This document shows positions 1 to 6,899 of a stretch of DNA of 8,728 bases, in pieces. Source of the DNA: Saprospiraceae bacterium (GTDB lineage Bacteria; Bacteroidota; Bacteroidia; Chitinophagales; Saprospiraceae). The notes below the pieces were generated by a model. That model was not told the DNA's origin. It did no database searches and saw nothing but the letters and a program-made list of their open reading frames with translations. The position numbers and the translations under genes were made by a program. How positions within the stretch are numbered: position 1 is the stretch's first letter; each line of letters begins with the position of its first letter. The DNA is taken from contig JALZVN010000161.1 of the NCBI GenBank assembly GCA_023299965.1, forward strand, positions 1 through 8,728. Direction: 5' to 3'.

Positions 1-2448
1 AATATTCGTACAAAATTGAATATCATCTTCATCGAATTCATTACTAACCAGTCCTCCACGAACCCCTTCTCCTTCACAGAAATCGTCAGAAACTAGGATG
101 CTAATATTATTACTCAAACATAGACCTTCAATAGCATTGATATTCGCATTAAACATCACCTCCGTTGGGAAATCTTCATAGCTCAAAAGATATATATTAT
201 AGTTACCCGCTGGAAATGGATTAGATAATATCACAAGAGCTGGAGCGATGTTGACAATACGCCCCGCCTCATCAACTACTAAAAACAAAGTGTTGCTCGC
301 TCCTTGACTAAGTACCTCGACATCTAAGATGTCATTTTGACCATCACTCCCACATATTCCTGCAGGACCATCATAAAAAATTTGTCCGCCCCCGTTTTGA
401 CAAAGTAACGGTGGCTCGATTACACAATTATCTAGTGAATTCTCTATCACTATAGGTTCACTTAAAGCAAAACACCCTTCAAGACTAGAGATGCTTTCAG
501 GAAAACCAATAGTCCCATCAATATCAAGTTTGTATATCTCGAAGACACCTATTAGATCATCGCTTATATCAAAATTACCATTGGGATTGGCTTGCAAAAT
601 ATTTTGATTCTCATCCGTCAGCAAGAATAGCTTTACATCTCCCGTCCCTCCTACAGAAGTAATTGTAACATTATCATCAGACTCATCTGCAGCACATAAG
701 AAAGTAGCACCCGCTGTGAAAATTTCTGCAGCCTCTATTTCACATGTTTCCATAAAACAATCATCCACACCAACAATACTCACTGGACTACTTAAAGTAA
801 AGCAGCCCTCTAAATCTTGAATGGATAAACCTGCAAAAATTTGAACACTATCAATATAGTTGATAAAATAATACTGCTTTATTCCAAGCGAAGTAATATT
901 GAAAACAGTATTTGCACTCAATTCTTCAATCACTCCATTCGTATTCGTTATTAAAATGCCACTTAATCCTTCACTACTATTGTTGACAACAGTAAAAAAT
1001 ACTGGATCAGCCTCAGGGTCTTCTATACAGACCGAATTGGTGCTAGCAAATATATCTCCAGGCTCTAAAGAACAAACAGCTGGTTCAAAGCATGCTGCAT
1101 TATCTTGACTAAGCTTAGTAATTTCTATTCGATTACTCAAGGCAAAACACCCTTCTAGATCAGTCAAAGATTGCCCTATTATAAGGTCTTCAAGATTCTC
1201 ATGTACAATTTGCAAAACATTGTATACACCAGGTAAAAGTGCTTGTGTAGACACCTCTTCATCTAATTCAATCTGCACTATAGTTTCATTTTGATCCACG
1301 ACTAGTAGCGCCGTTTCTACTCCCAAATTAACAATCGCATCGGTTATCAAAATCTGCTCTGGCAAATTAGAACAAAACGTAGTTTCATTAAGCGGATTGA
1401 TTTGCGTACCTAATAAAGTACAAGGTACTGGTGGAACCACAATCCCATTGGTCACTGCAGTTATAGTAATGGCATTGGCAGATAGTCTAAAGCAACCATC
1501 TGAAAAAGGAGTATTAAATATAGATTGACCTTCGTTCAATTGCAGCTCTCCTGAGAAAGAATAACCCCATATTCTATACGTGCCTTGCGTCAAGCCTTCA
1601 AAATTGAAAGTAGGCTCATCTAAGTATTCAATAATTGAATTAGACCCGTTGGTTAAGATATATACATATTCTGCACCTACACTTCCGCTATTCGTAAAAT
1701 TCAGCGTATTTTCGATGCCATCATCTGTTATAAAATTGCATTCTGATAGAAAATCCTGAGTAAACACATTTCCTCCATTGACAAGAGAACGATTGACCTT
1801 GACAAAATTATCTGACAACTCAAAACAACCTGTTGCTAGATTTGCCGTGTTGACATTCATGCCAAAATTAGCTAGCAAATCTCCTGTAAATGCTAGACCA
1901 TAAACGTAGCAATCTCCAAATCCTCCATTTGAAAAATCAATAAAATCTCCAGATTGCACAGAAAGAATACTTCCGTTAGTATCTGTTACTAAAAATACAA
2001 AAGGGGCATTGCGTTTGGAAATGTTCTGAAAACTTACAAAATCTGGTGCTCCCTCATTCAAGCAAATATTCTTTTCAGTTTGAAAGTCACTTGTTCGTAT
2101 TTCGTTTGCTAATGGATTTACTAACTGAACTTCTACTCTATTGAGTGAAATCTGCCAACATATTGAAGCAAAATTAGTCAGGTATACATTATCTCCAACA
2201 TTTGCTCTGATCTCCCCTGAATAAGAAAATCCATAAACTAAATAATTCCCTTCAATTAAGTTTTCAAAATGTAATGTATTAGAAGTTGAAATCGACAACA
2301 CATTGTTATTCAAATCTGTTGTCACATAGGCATAGTCCGTACTTGCATTGCTAGTATTGAAAAACCCTAAGCCTTCACTTTCTGCATCTGATGGGCAGAT
2401 AGATACGCTGTTAGTAGCGCTATTAGAGAATACTTGACCACCAAAACA
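1..2448 (-). repeat. Seven complete tandem protein repeats (~114 aa) plus the start of an eighth
   Basis: The repeats lie inside the secreted protein gene. Approximate DNA spans, in protein order, are 2119-2448, 1789-2103, 1456-1779, 1084-1422, 754-1074, 424-744 and 76-402, then 63 to the edge. The first conserved Cys of each unit is residue 53, 164, 272, 394, 509, 620, 734 and 848, giving spacings of 108-122. The second conserved Cys, in the G-C-F-x-L-S motif or its variants, is residue 132, 243, 354, 469, 584, 694 and 812, so 74-82 residues after the first. Units 4 and 6 share the octapeptide LEGCFALS and unit 5 has LEGCFTLS. Unit 1 (ICWQIS) and unit 7 (GLCLS) are degenerate. From unit 4 onward, additional Cys residues sit at the unit junctions (488/494, 599/604, 710/718, 826). 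The repeats have diverged at the DNA level, so this is old duplication rather than recent expansion. Confidence 0.85.
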
Positions 2449-2553
2449 TTGTGCGACCATTGTATTCACAGATAGCAAGCATAGTACTGCTATCAAAATA
2501 GATAAGAAAAAATCAGGCTTATGGAATAGGATATGCGTAGTTCTGATATTCAT
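1..2553 (-). CDS. Secreted multi-repeat surface protein, C-terminus cut off by the window edge
   Basis: One uninterrupted frame of 851 codons starts at the ATG at 2551-2553 and is still open at base 1, so the C-terminus is missing. Residues 1-34 form a signal peptide: basic residues at 4, 7, 11 and 12, a hydrophobic core at about 15-29, and probable cleavage near Ala34-Gln35. The rest is a chain of repeats of about 114 residues. Each opens with a G-x-(I/V)-F-like strand and an I-C motif, contains a 'T(D/N)xNGxI' strand, and closes with (E/D/T)-G-C-F-x-L-S. No enzyme motif is visible. Similar repeats occur in very large Bacteroidota surface proteins, but I know no established name for the domain. 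A C-terminal T9SS sorting domain would be expected beyond the window, which is inference. The protein is probably extracellular or surface-bound and structural or adhesive. It is divergent from the SDR gene across a 165-bp gap. Confidence is high for the gene and signal peptide, low for function. Confidence 0.9.
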   Translation of the reverse strand, partial: MNIRTTHILFHKPDFFLSILIAVLCLLSVNTMVAQCFGGQVFSNSATNSVSICPSDAESEGLGFFNTSNASTDYAYVTTDLNNNVLSISTSNTLHFENLIEGNYLVYGFSYSGEIRANVGDNVYLTNFASICWQISLNRVEVQLVNPLANEIRTSDFQTEKNICLNEGAPDFVSFQNISKRNAPFVFLVTDTNGSILSVQSGDFIDFSNGGFGDCYVYGLAFTGDLLANFGMNVNTANLATGCFELSDNFVKVNRSLVNGGNVFTQDFLSECNFITDDGIENTLNFTNSGSVGAEYVYILTNGSNSIIEYLDEPTFNFEGLTQGTYRIWGYSFSGELQLNEGQSIFNTPFSDGCFRLSANAITITAVTNGIVVPPVPCTLLGTQINPLNETTFCSNLPEQILITDAIVNLGVETALLVVDQNETIVQIELDEEVSTQALLPGVYNVLQIVHENLEDLIIGQSLTDLEGCFALSNRIEITKLSQDNAACFEPAVCSLEPGDIFASTNSVCIEDPEADPVFFTVVNNSSEGLSGILITNTNGVIEELSANTVFNITSLGIKQYYFINYIDSVQIFAGLSIQDLEGCFTLSSPVSIVGVDDCFMETCEIEAAEIFTAGATFLCAADESDDNVTITSVGGTGDVKLFLLTDENQNILQANPNGNFDISDDLIGVFEIYKLDIDGTIGFPESISSLEGCFALSEPIVIENSLDNCVIEPPLLCQNGGGQIFYDGPAGICGSDGQNDILDVEVLSQGASNTLFLVVDEAGRIVNIAPALVILSNPFPAGNYNIYLLSYEDFPTEVMFNANINAIEGLCLSNNISILVSDDFCEGEGVRGGLVSNEFDEDDIQFCTNI

Positions 2554-2718
2554 TTGTCGTATATTATATATGAACATTACATATGTTATACTCCTTGTAT
2601 ATCAGAATGATACACTTAAATCTTACTATTTCAACCCTCACTATGATAAGCCATAAGAACAGAGTTAAAATGTCTTTATCTTGCAAAAAATATTGTATTT
2701 AATACGAAACAAAAAAAT
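2554..2718. promoter_or_regulatory. Divergent intergenic region between the repeat protein and the SDR gene
   Basis: This is the only non-coding DNA between two divergent genes, so it should hold both promoters. It is strongly AT-rich. The SDR side ends in an A-rich run directly before its ATG, as is common for Bacteroidota translation starts without a Shine-Dalgarno sequence. I found no convincing match to the Bacteroidota TTTG / TAnnTTTG promoter pair in either direction, so no box is placed. The half next to the repeat protein has alternating A/T runs (2561-2571) and a CATATG palindrome at 2580-2585. Confidence 0.4.
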
Positions 2719-3423
2719 ATGTTAAAAGGAAAAACAGCCATCATTACAGGGGGCACAAAAGGTATAGGTTATGGGGTTGCAGAAACACTATTAGCCAATG
2801 GAATGAATGTCACCATCACAAGTAGATCTCAAGAAGCAGCGGAGAAGGCGGCTCATGCATTAGGAAATAATTGCTTAGGTCTTGCCGCTGATGTTAGAGA
2901 CTTGGCATCTCAAGAAAAAATGGTCGCGGAGACAATCTCTAAATTTGGTAGTGTAGACGCTATGATAGCAAATGCTGGTGTAGGACACTTTCAAGATATT
3001 TGCGACTTGACTTCCGAACAATGGAATGAGGTTATTGACATCAATTTGACAGGCGTATTCAATAGTACTAAGGCTAGTATTGAAGAGTTGAAAAAATCAA
3101 AAGGCTATCTTATTACCATTGCCTCTCTAGCGGGAGTAAACTTCTTCGCTAAAGGCTCTGCATACAACGCAAGTAAATTTGGCTTAGTTGGATTCACTCA
3201 AGCTGTGATGATGGATGTAAGAAATCATGGGGTCAAAGTGAGTACCATCATGCCTGGTAGTGTATCGACCCACTTCAATAATCACGTGCCTAATGACGCG
3301 GACAGCTGGAAAATACAGCCAGAAGATATTGGAAAATTGGTACTGGATTTATTGACAATGCACCCACGAACTTTACCGAGCAAGGTTGAAGTCAGACCAT
3401 CCATGCCTGCTCCTAAAAAATAA
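2719..3423 (+). CDS. Classical short-chain dehydrogenase/reductase (SDR), probably NADP(H)-dependent
   Basis: This 234-residue protein is a single Rossmann-fold oxidoreductase, close to the usual 230-250 residues. The cofactor motif T-G-G-T-K-G-I-G is at residues 10-17, Asp58 follows the third strand, and the structural N-A-G motif is at 85-87. The catalytic tetrad is complete: Asn109, Ser136, Tyr149 and Lys153 (Y-N-A-S-K). The P-G motif after strand six is at 179-180. Lys14 in the glycine loop and Arg36 after the second strand favour NADP(H) over NAD(H), by family rule. The C-terminus 'LPSKVEVRPSMP' resembles cytosolic SDRs often labelled 3-ketoacyl-ACP-reductase-like, but the substrate cannot be read from sequence. 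The ATG start lies two residues before the first strand and follows an A-rich leader, so it is well placed. There is no signal peptide or membrane segment. It is divergent from the secreted protein and convergent with glpD, so it is probably transcribed alone. Confidence 0.93.
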   Translation: MLKGKTAIITGGTKGIGYGVAETLLANGMNVTITSRSQEAAEKAAHALGNNCLGLAADVRDLASQEKMVAETISKFGSVDAMIANAGVGHFQDICDLTSEQWNEVIDINLTGVFNSTKASIEELKKSKGYLITIASLAGVNFFAKGSAYNASKFGLVGFTQAVMMDVRNHGVKVSTIMPGSVSTHFNNHVPNDADSWKIQPEDIGKLVLDLLTMHPRTLPSKVEVRPSMPAPKK

Positions 3424-3425
3424 TT

Positions 3426-5213
3426 CTAGGCAAAATCTTCATCGTAGTATGTGGTAGCATCTTTGTACTCTCGTTCAAAATCTGCCACATACTTCGACTT
3501 TTCTTCCGATGTCCAGGCAAAGTAATCTACAAAATCATCAATAATAAAGGACTTAGTGAGATGTATATTTTGAATCTCAAAATAGAGCTTCCCAGTCCTG
3601 CGCACATAAAAATCTGAAAGGGTACAGACGTATTCATTGACCAAGCAGTAGGCTAATTCAGCTCGAGTTAATGCAATCTCAGGATTATTATTAAAACGTT
3701 TGACATCTGCCAAAATAGTTTTGGCTACAAAACCATAATTAGTCACCAAGTACCAAGCAAAGTATTCATCTAAACCTAATGCAGTCACGCTTACTTCTAG
3801 TTCTTGAATCAATGCATTTACCTCAGGCACACTTTTGAGTGTATGGGGAGTAAGAAAGATATCTTTTGTTTGACAAGACTGGATAGACAAAATTCGTGTG
3901 TCGTCTAGACGATCTTCTACCTTATCCACAACGCGCTCGGCCATTTTTCTATAGCCCGTTAACTTCCCTCCTGCTATAGCTATCAAACCCGATTCAGATT
4001 CAAAAATTTCGTCTTTACGAGATAATTCAGAAGGGGACTTCCCATCTTCGTGAATAAGTGGGCGTATCCCCGCCCAATTAGAAATCACATCGCCTATATT
4101 CAAATCGATGCTAGGAAAGGCACTTTTAGTAGAACTCAAGATATATTCAACATCCTCTTTTGTTGTCACTATCCGACCTAGATCTCCTGTGTAGTTTGTA
4201 TCCGTTGTCCCTATGTAGGTAACACGTCCACGGGGTATCGCAAACATCATACGCCCATCTGGGACATCAAAATAAACAGTATAATTCAAAGGAAACTTTT
4301 CTTTTGGAACTACTATATGTACCCCTTTGGTATGATGTAGTCTTTTGCCTTTAAGTGAATTGTCTTTTTTACGAAGCTGGTCTACCCAGGCACCTCCCGC
4401 CGCTACTACTGTATTTGGGCGAAGCGTAAATCTTTCTTGAGTCAATACATCCATGCACTCCACAGATACAATCTCCCCATTCTCGTAGCCAAATTCAACT
4501 GCCTTGATATAGTTAAGTGAAGTAGCTCCATGCTGAGCTGCCGTCTTGATGATCTCAATAGTAAGTCTAGCGTCATCCGTTCTATACTCCGCATAAAAAC
4601 CGCTGCCTTTGAGCACCTTATCATTGATCAAAGGTTCGAGGGCAAGCGTCTTTTTCTTAGTAAGCATTTTACGTCTATCGTCTCCTGAGACGCCTGCCAG
4701 AATATCATACACTTTCAAACCAAATGAGGTAGACCAATATCCATAGGTCCCGTCTTCAATGAGAGGCAGAATCATCTTTTCTGGAAGCACGAGGTGAGGC
4801 GCAAGCCTATGCAGTATAGCGCGTTCAGTACCTGTCTCTCTCACCAATCCAATATCCAACTGCTTCAAGTATCTAAGCCCTCCATGTATAAGCTTTGTTG
4901 ACTTAGAACTGGTACCCGAGGCGAAATCTCCCATCTCAATAAGCGCCGTCTTAAGCCCTCGACTTACAGCGTCTAAAGCTATTCCGGCACCTGTTGCTCC
5001 GCCTCCAATGACTAATAAATCATACGATTCTGACTTCAGTTCCTCTAATAACTTAGATCTTGATTTGGATTGTGTATTTTTTTTCAAATTATTCGCTTGT
5101 ATTCCAACTGCTATAATACAGTTTAACTGCATTTTATACATCATTGTTTTTAGTAATTTATTATTTGAACACAAAAACAAAATAAGCGCCTTTAATAGGA
5201 ATACATTTTGCAT
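3426..5213 (-). CDS. glpD: Glycerol-3-phosphate dehydrogenase, FAD-dependent (start uncertain)
   Basis: The enzyme oxidises sn-glycerol 3-phosphate to dihydroxyacetone phosphate and passes electrons through FAD to the quinone pool, acting as a peripheral protein on the inner face of the cytoplasmic membrane. In 595-residue numbering, the FAD-binding Rossmann motif V-I-G-G-G-A-T-G-A-G is at 68-77, with Glu93 ending the second strand. The GlpD signature 'SGTSSKSTKLIHGGLRYL' is at 99-116, 'RTDDAR' at 211-216, and the late FAD motif 'AGGKLTGYRKMAE' at 414-426. The C-terminal cap domain runs from about 445 to 580. The frame is open from an ATG at 5213, but this adds about 60 residues before the first strand, including a hydrophobic stretch (residues 4-15) that is not typical of GlpD. 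Better starts are the ATGs at 5141 or 5132 (Met25, Met28), or TTG at 5087 (residue 43), giving 571, 568 or 553 residues. No glpK or glpF lies nearby. It is convergent with the SDR gene. Confidence 0.95.
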   Translation of the reverse strand: MQNVFLLKALILFLCSNNKLLKTMMYKMQLNCIIAVGIQANNLKKNTQSKSRSKLLEELKSESYDLLVIGGGATGAGIALDAVSRGLKTALIEMGDFASGTSSKSTKLIHGGLRYLKQLDIGLVRETGTERAILHRLAPHLVLPEKMILPLIEDGTYGYWSTSFGLKVYDILAGVSGDDRRKMLTKKKTLALEPLINDKVLKGSGFYAEYRTDDARLTIEIIKTAAQHGATSLNYIKAVEFGYENGEIVSVECMDVLTQERFTLRPNTVVAAGGAWVDQLRKKDNSLKGKRLHHTKGVHIVVPKEKFPLNYTVYFDVPDGRMMFAIPRGRVTYIGTTDTNYTGDLGRIVTTKEDVEYILSSTKSAFPSIDLNIGDVISNWAGIRPLIHEDGKSPSELSRKDEIFESESGLIAIAGGKLTGYRKMAERVVDKVEDRLDDTRILSIQSCQTKDIFLTPHTLKSVPEVNALIQELEVSVTALGLDEYFAWYLVTNYGFVAKTILADVKRFNNNPEIALTRAELAYCLVNEYVCTLSDFYVRRTGKLYFEIQNIHLTKSFIIDDFVDYFAWTSEEKSKYVADFEREYKDATTYYDEDFA

Positions 5214-5339
5214 TTCCTAATAGTCCACTTTGTGATTGTCTTCTAGTTTTAACGCCATTGTTTTACAAGCGACACTAGCTGATATTCATACTAAAACAAT
5301 GTTATTCTTGTTATATTTAAAGAATCAAAATCTTGACCA
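5214..5339. promoter_or_regulatory. Divergent promoter region, glpD / DUF1800
   Basis: This region separates divergent glpD and the DUF1800 operon. On the plus strand, TATATTTA at 5312-5319 matches seven of eight positions of the Bacteroidota -7 box TAnnTTTG and would place transcription start about 15-20 bases before the DUF1800 ATG. No clear TTTG lies at the matching -33 distance. An in-frame TGA at 5334-5336 fixes 5340 as the earliest possible DUF1800 start. For glpD, a TAG at 5217-5219 is the upstream in-frame stop. A TATTTTG at 5184-5178 on the minus strand, inside the longest glpD frame, could be a promoter box that would favour one of the later glpD starts. This is weak, because the box is one base short in its spacer. 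Confidence 0.4.
5256..5301. repeat. Perfect 10-bp inverted repeat with 26-bp spacer, possible operator
   Basis: CATTGTTTTA at 5256-5265 is the exact reverse complement of TAAAACAATG at 5292-5301. The arms do not extend, since the bases on both sides mismatch. The centre-to-centre distance of 36 bp is about three and a half helical turns. It lies midway between the two divergent genes, and the right arm ends 10 bases before the possible -7 box at 5312. A dimeric regulator or a looped operator is possible, but AT-rich DNA yields some such repeats by chance. Confidence 0.45.
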
Positions 5340-6896
5340 ATGCTTGAAAAATTTAATGGTGAATGGACTTTTCAAAGAGCCGCACACTTATTGAGAAGGA
5401 CAACTTATGGTCCAAGAAAGCGAACCATTCAAGAAGCACTAAACTTAGGGCTAGATGCTAGTATTGACAAACTACTTTCCGAACCCGACCCAGTAAGCCT
5501 TCCTGTATACATTGATTTTGAGGATGATCCACAAGCCACTATTGGTCAATCGTGGGTAAATTTGCCATTGGATGAAAATATCCAAGGAATCTTCTTTGGA
5601 CGCGGTAAAACACTTTACTCTTGGTTCTATGACAATTGTCATAAAGAGGAATTTAATATTGTCAATAAACTGAGTTTATTTTGGCACAATCACTTCGCTA
5701 TAAGTGATGATATCGGTCCACAAATGTCTTGGGACTATCTCAATCTATTGAGAGATTATTCTCTTGGAAATTTCAGAGCCCTTACAAAAAAAATGACCAT
5801 CAACAAGGCGATGCTTGTTTTTCTTAATGGCAATGAAAACATAGAAGAAGAGCCAAACGAAAATTATGCGCGTGAACTTCTCGAATTATTCACTATTGGT
5901 CGAGGACCATTAGCCGGTGAAGGAGACTACACCAACTATACAGAGCAAGATATAGCTGCAATGGCAAGAGCCCTCACAGGATGGTCTCCATGGAACGACC
6001 AGACAGAGGGGCACTATCGTACATGGGCGCATGACAAAACGGAGAAACAACTTTCGCATAGATTTAATAATCGAGTAATTGAAGCGGGTCAGGAAGAAGA
6101 AGAATATGTAAATGTAATTGACATTATTTTCGAGAAAGATGAAGTAGCGAGACACATATCGCGGCGTCTTTTTATTTGGTTTGTAAATAGTGATATCAAT
6201 GATGAAGTTGAGCAAGAAGTCATAGCACCAATGGCCCAATTAATTATCGACAACGATTATGAAATGAAACCTGCCATCAAAGCACTGCTAAGTAGCAGCT
6301 ATTTTTTCGGAGATGACATCATTGGTTGTATGATTAAAAATCCATTAGACTATTTGATGTCCTTGACCAATCCAGTACAAGTAAGAGTGTCTCAAAATAT
6401 CGTTTACAATTATAGAGCATGGTTACTATGGCATTGGACCCTAGAAAAAATGGGATTCTCATTAATGCAACTTCCAAGCGTAGCGGGCTGGAAAGCATAC
6501 TATCAAGAACCTGGTTTTTATAGGGACTGGATCAATAGTGCAAGCCTAGCGGTAAGAAAAAAAATGTTCGCTTCCTTTCATTACTTATATGTAGAAACAG
6601 ATCCCGCAACGACAGGATTTGATTTTGTTTCCTATATAGAAACCCTAGATTATCCTTTAGATATAAATTCATTGATTACAGAAGTATGTGAAGTCTTATT
6701 TCCAAAAAAATTGAGCCAAGAGCACATAGATCTTTTTAAGAATAGTGTGCTCGAAGGTCTTCCTGATTTTGAGTGGACAGTAGAATACGATGCCTACTTA
6801 CAAGACCCTACCTATGACAAAAGGCAAGCCATCGAATCGAAACTTTCTAATCTGTTCGAAACAATGTTTTCCATTCCTGAATTTCAATTAAGTTAA
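5340..6896 (+). CDS. DUF1800 family protein, first gene of a DUF1800-DUF1501 operon
   Basis: This 518-residue protein carries the full set of DUF1800 (PF08811) hallmarks: 'AAHLLRRTTYGP' at 14-25, 'LSLFWHNHFA' at 111-120, 'NENYARELLELFTIG' at 173-187, 'DIAAMARALTGW' at 204-215, the late 'LPSVAGWKAYYQEPGFYRDWI' block at 378-398, and a family-typical ending 'SIPEFQLS'. The biochemical role of the family is not established. It is mostly helical, and the conserved His, Asn, Arg and Glu residues of the central motifs could form an active or metal site, which is inference. There is no signal peptide, and an in-frame TGA two codons before the ATG rules out a longer N-terminus with one. The next gene, DUF1501, starts 3 bases after the stop, so the two are surely co-transcribed. 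This pairing is common across bacteria and suggests a joint function. The protein is probably cytoplasmic unless it is exported with a partner or by an unrecognised signal. Confidence 0.93.
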   Translation: MLEKFNGEWTFQRAAHLLRRTTYGPRKRTIQEALNLGLDASIDKLLSEPDPVSLPVYIDFEDDPQATIGQSWVNLPLDENIQGIFFGRGKTLYSWFYDNCHKEEFNIVNKLSLFWHNHFAISDDIGPQMSWDYLNLLRDYSLGNFRALTKKMTINKAMLVFLNGNENIEEEPNENYARELLELFTIGRGPLAGEGDYTNYTEQDIAAMARALTGWSPWNDQTEGHYRTWAHDKTEKQLSHRFNNRVIEAGQEEEEYVNVIDIIFEKDEVARHISRRLFIWFVNSDINDEVEQEVIAPMAQLIIDNDYEMKPAIKALLSSSYFFGDDIIGCMIKNPLDYLMSLTNPVQVRVSQNIVYNYRAWLLWHWTLEKMGFSLMQLPSVAGWKAYYQEPGFYRDWINSASLAVRKKMFASFHYLYVETDPATTGFDFVSYIETLDYPLDINSLITEVCEVLFPKKLSQEHIDLFKNSVLEGLPDFEWTVEYDAYLQDPTYDKRQAIESKLSNLFETMFSIPEFQLS

Positions 6897-6899
6897 GCA

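Noticed and set aside
899..1108. Open reading frame of 69 codons on the plus strand
   Set aside because: It is fully antisense to the long secreted protein gene, has low-complexity Ser/Thr-rich content and shows no family motif. It is a shadow of the real frame.
1..2448. CRISPR array or DNA satellite in the repeat region
   Set aside because: The periodicity is at the protein level (about 342 bases), with diverged codons and an unbroken reading frame. There are no short identical DNA repeats with unique spacers.
2577..2596. AAGGAG followed after a short spacer by ATG TAA on the minus strand, a possible start-stop leader upstream of the secreted protein
   Set aside because: Bacteroidota rarely rely on Shine-Dalgarno pairing, and a start-stop pair of this kind arises easily by chance. 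Nothing else supports a regulatory leader.
2719..5213. SDR and glpD as one functional glycerol unit
   Set aside because: The genes are convergent, not an operon, and the SDR substrate is unknown. Adjacency alone does not support a shared pathway.
5910..6239. Minus-strand frame of 109 codons inside the DUF1800 gene
   Set aside because: It is antisense to conserved DUF1800 motifs, with runs of Phe and Ile typical of a reverse-frame artefact.
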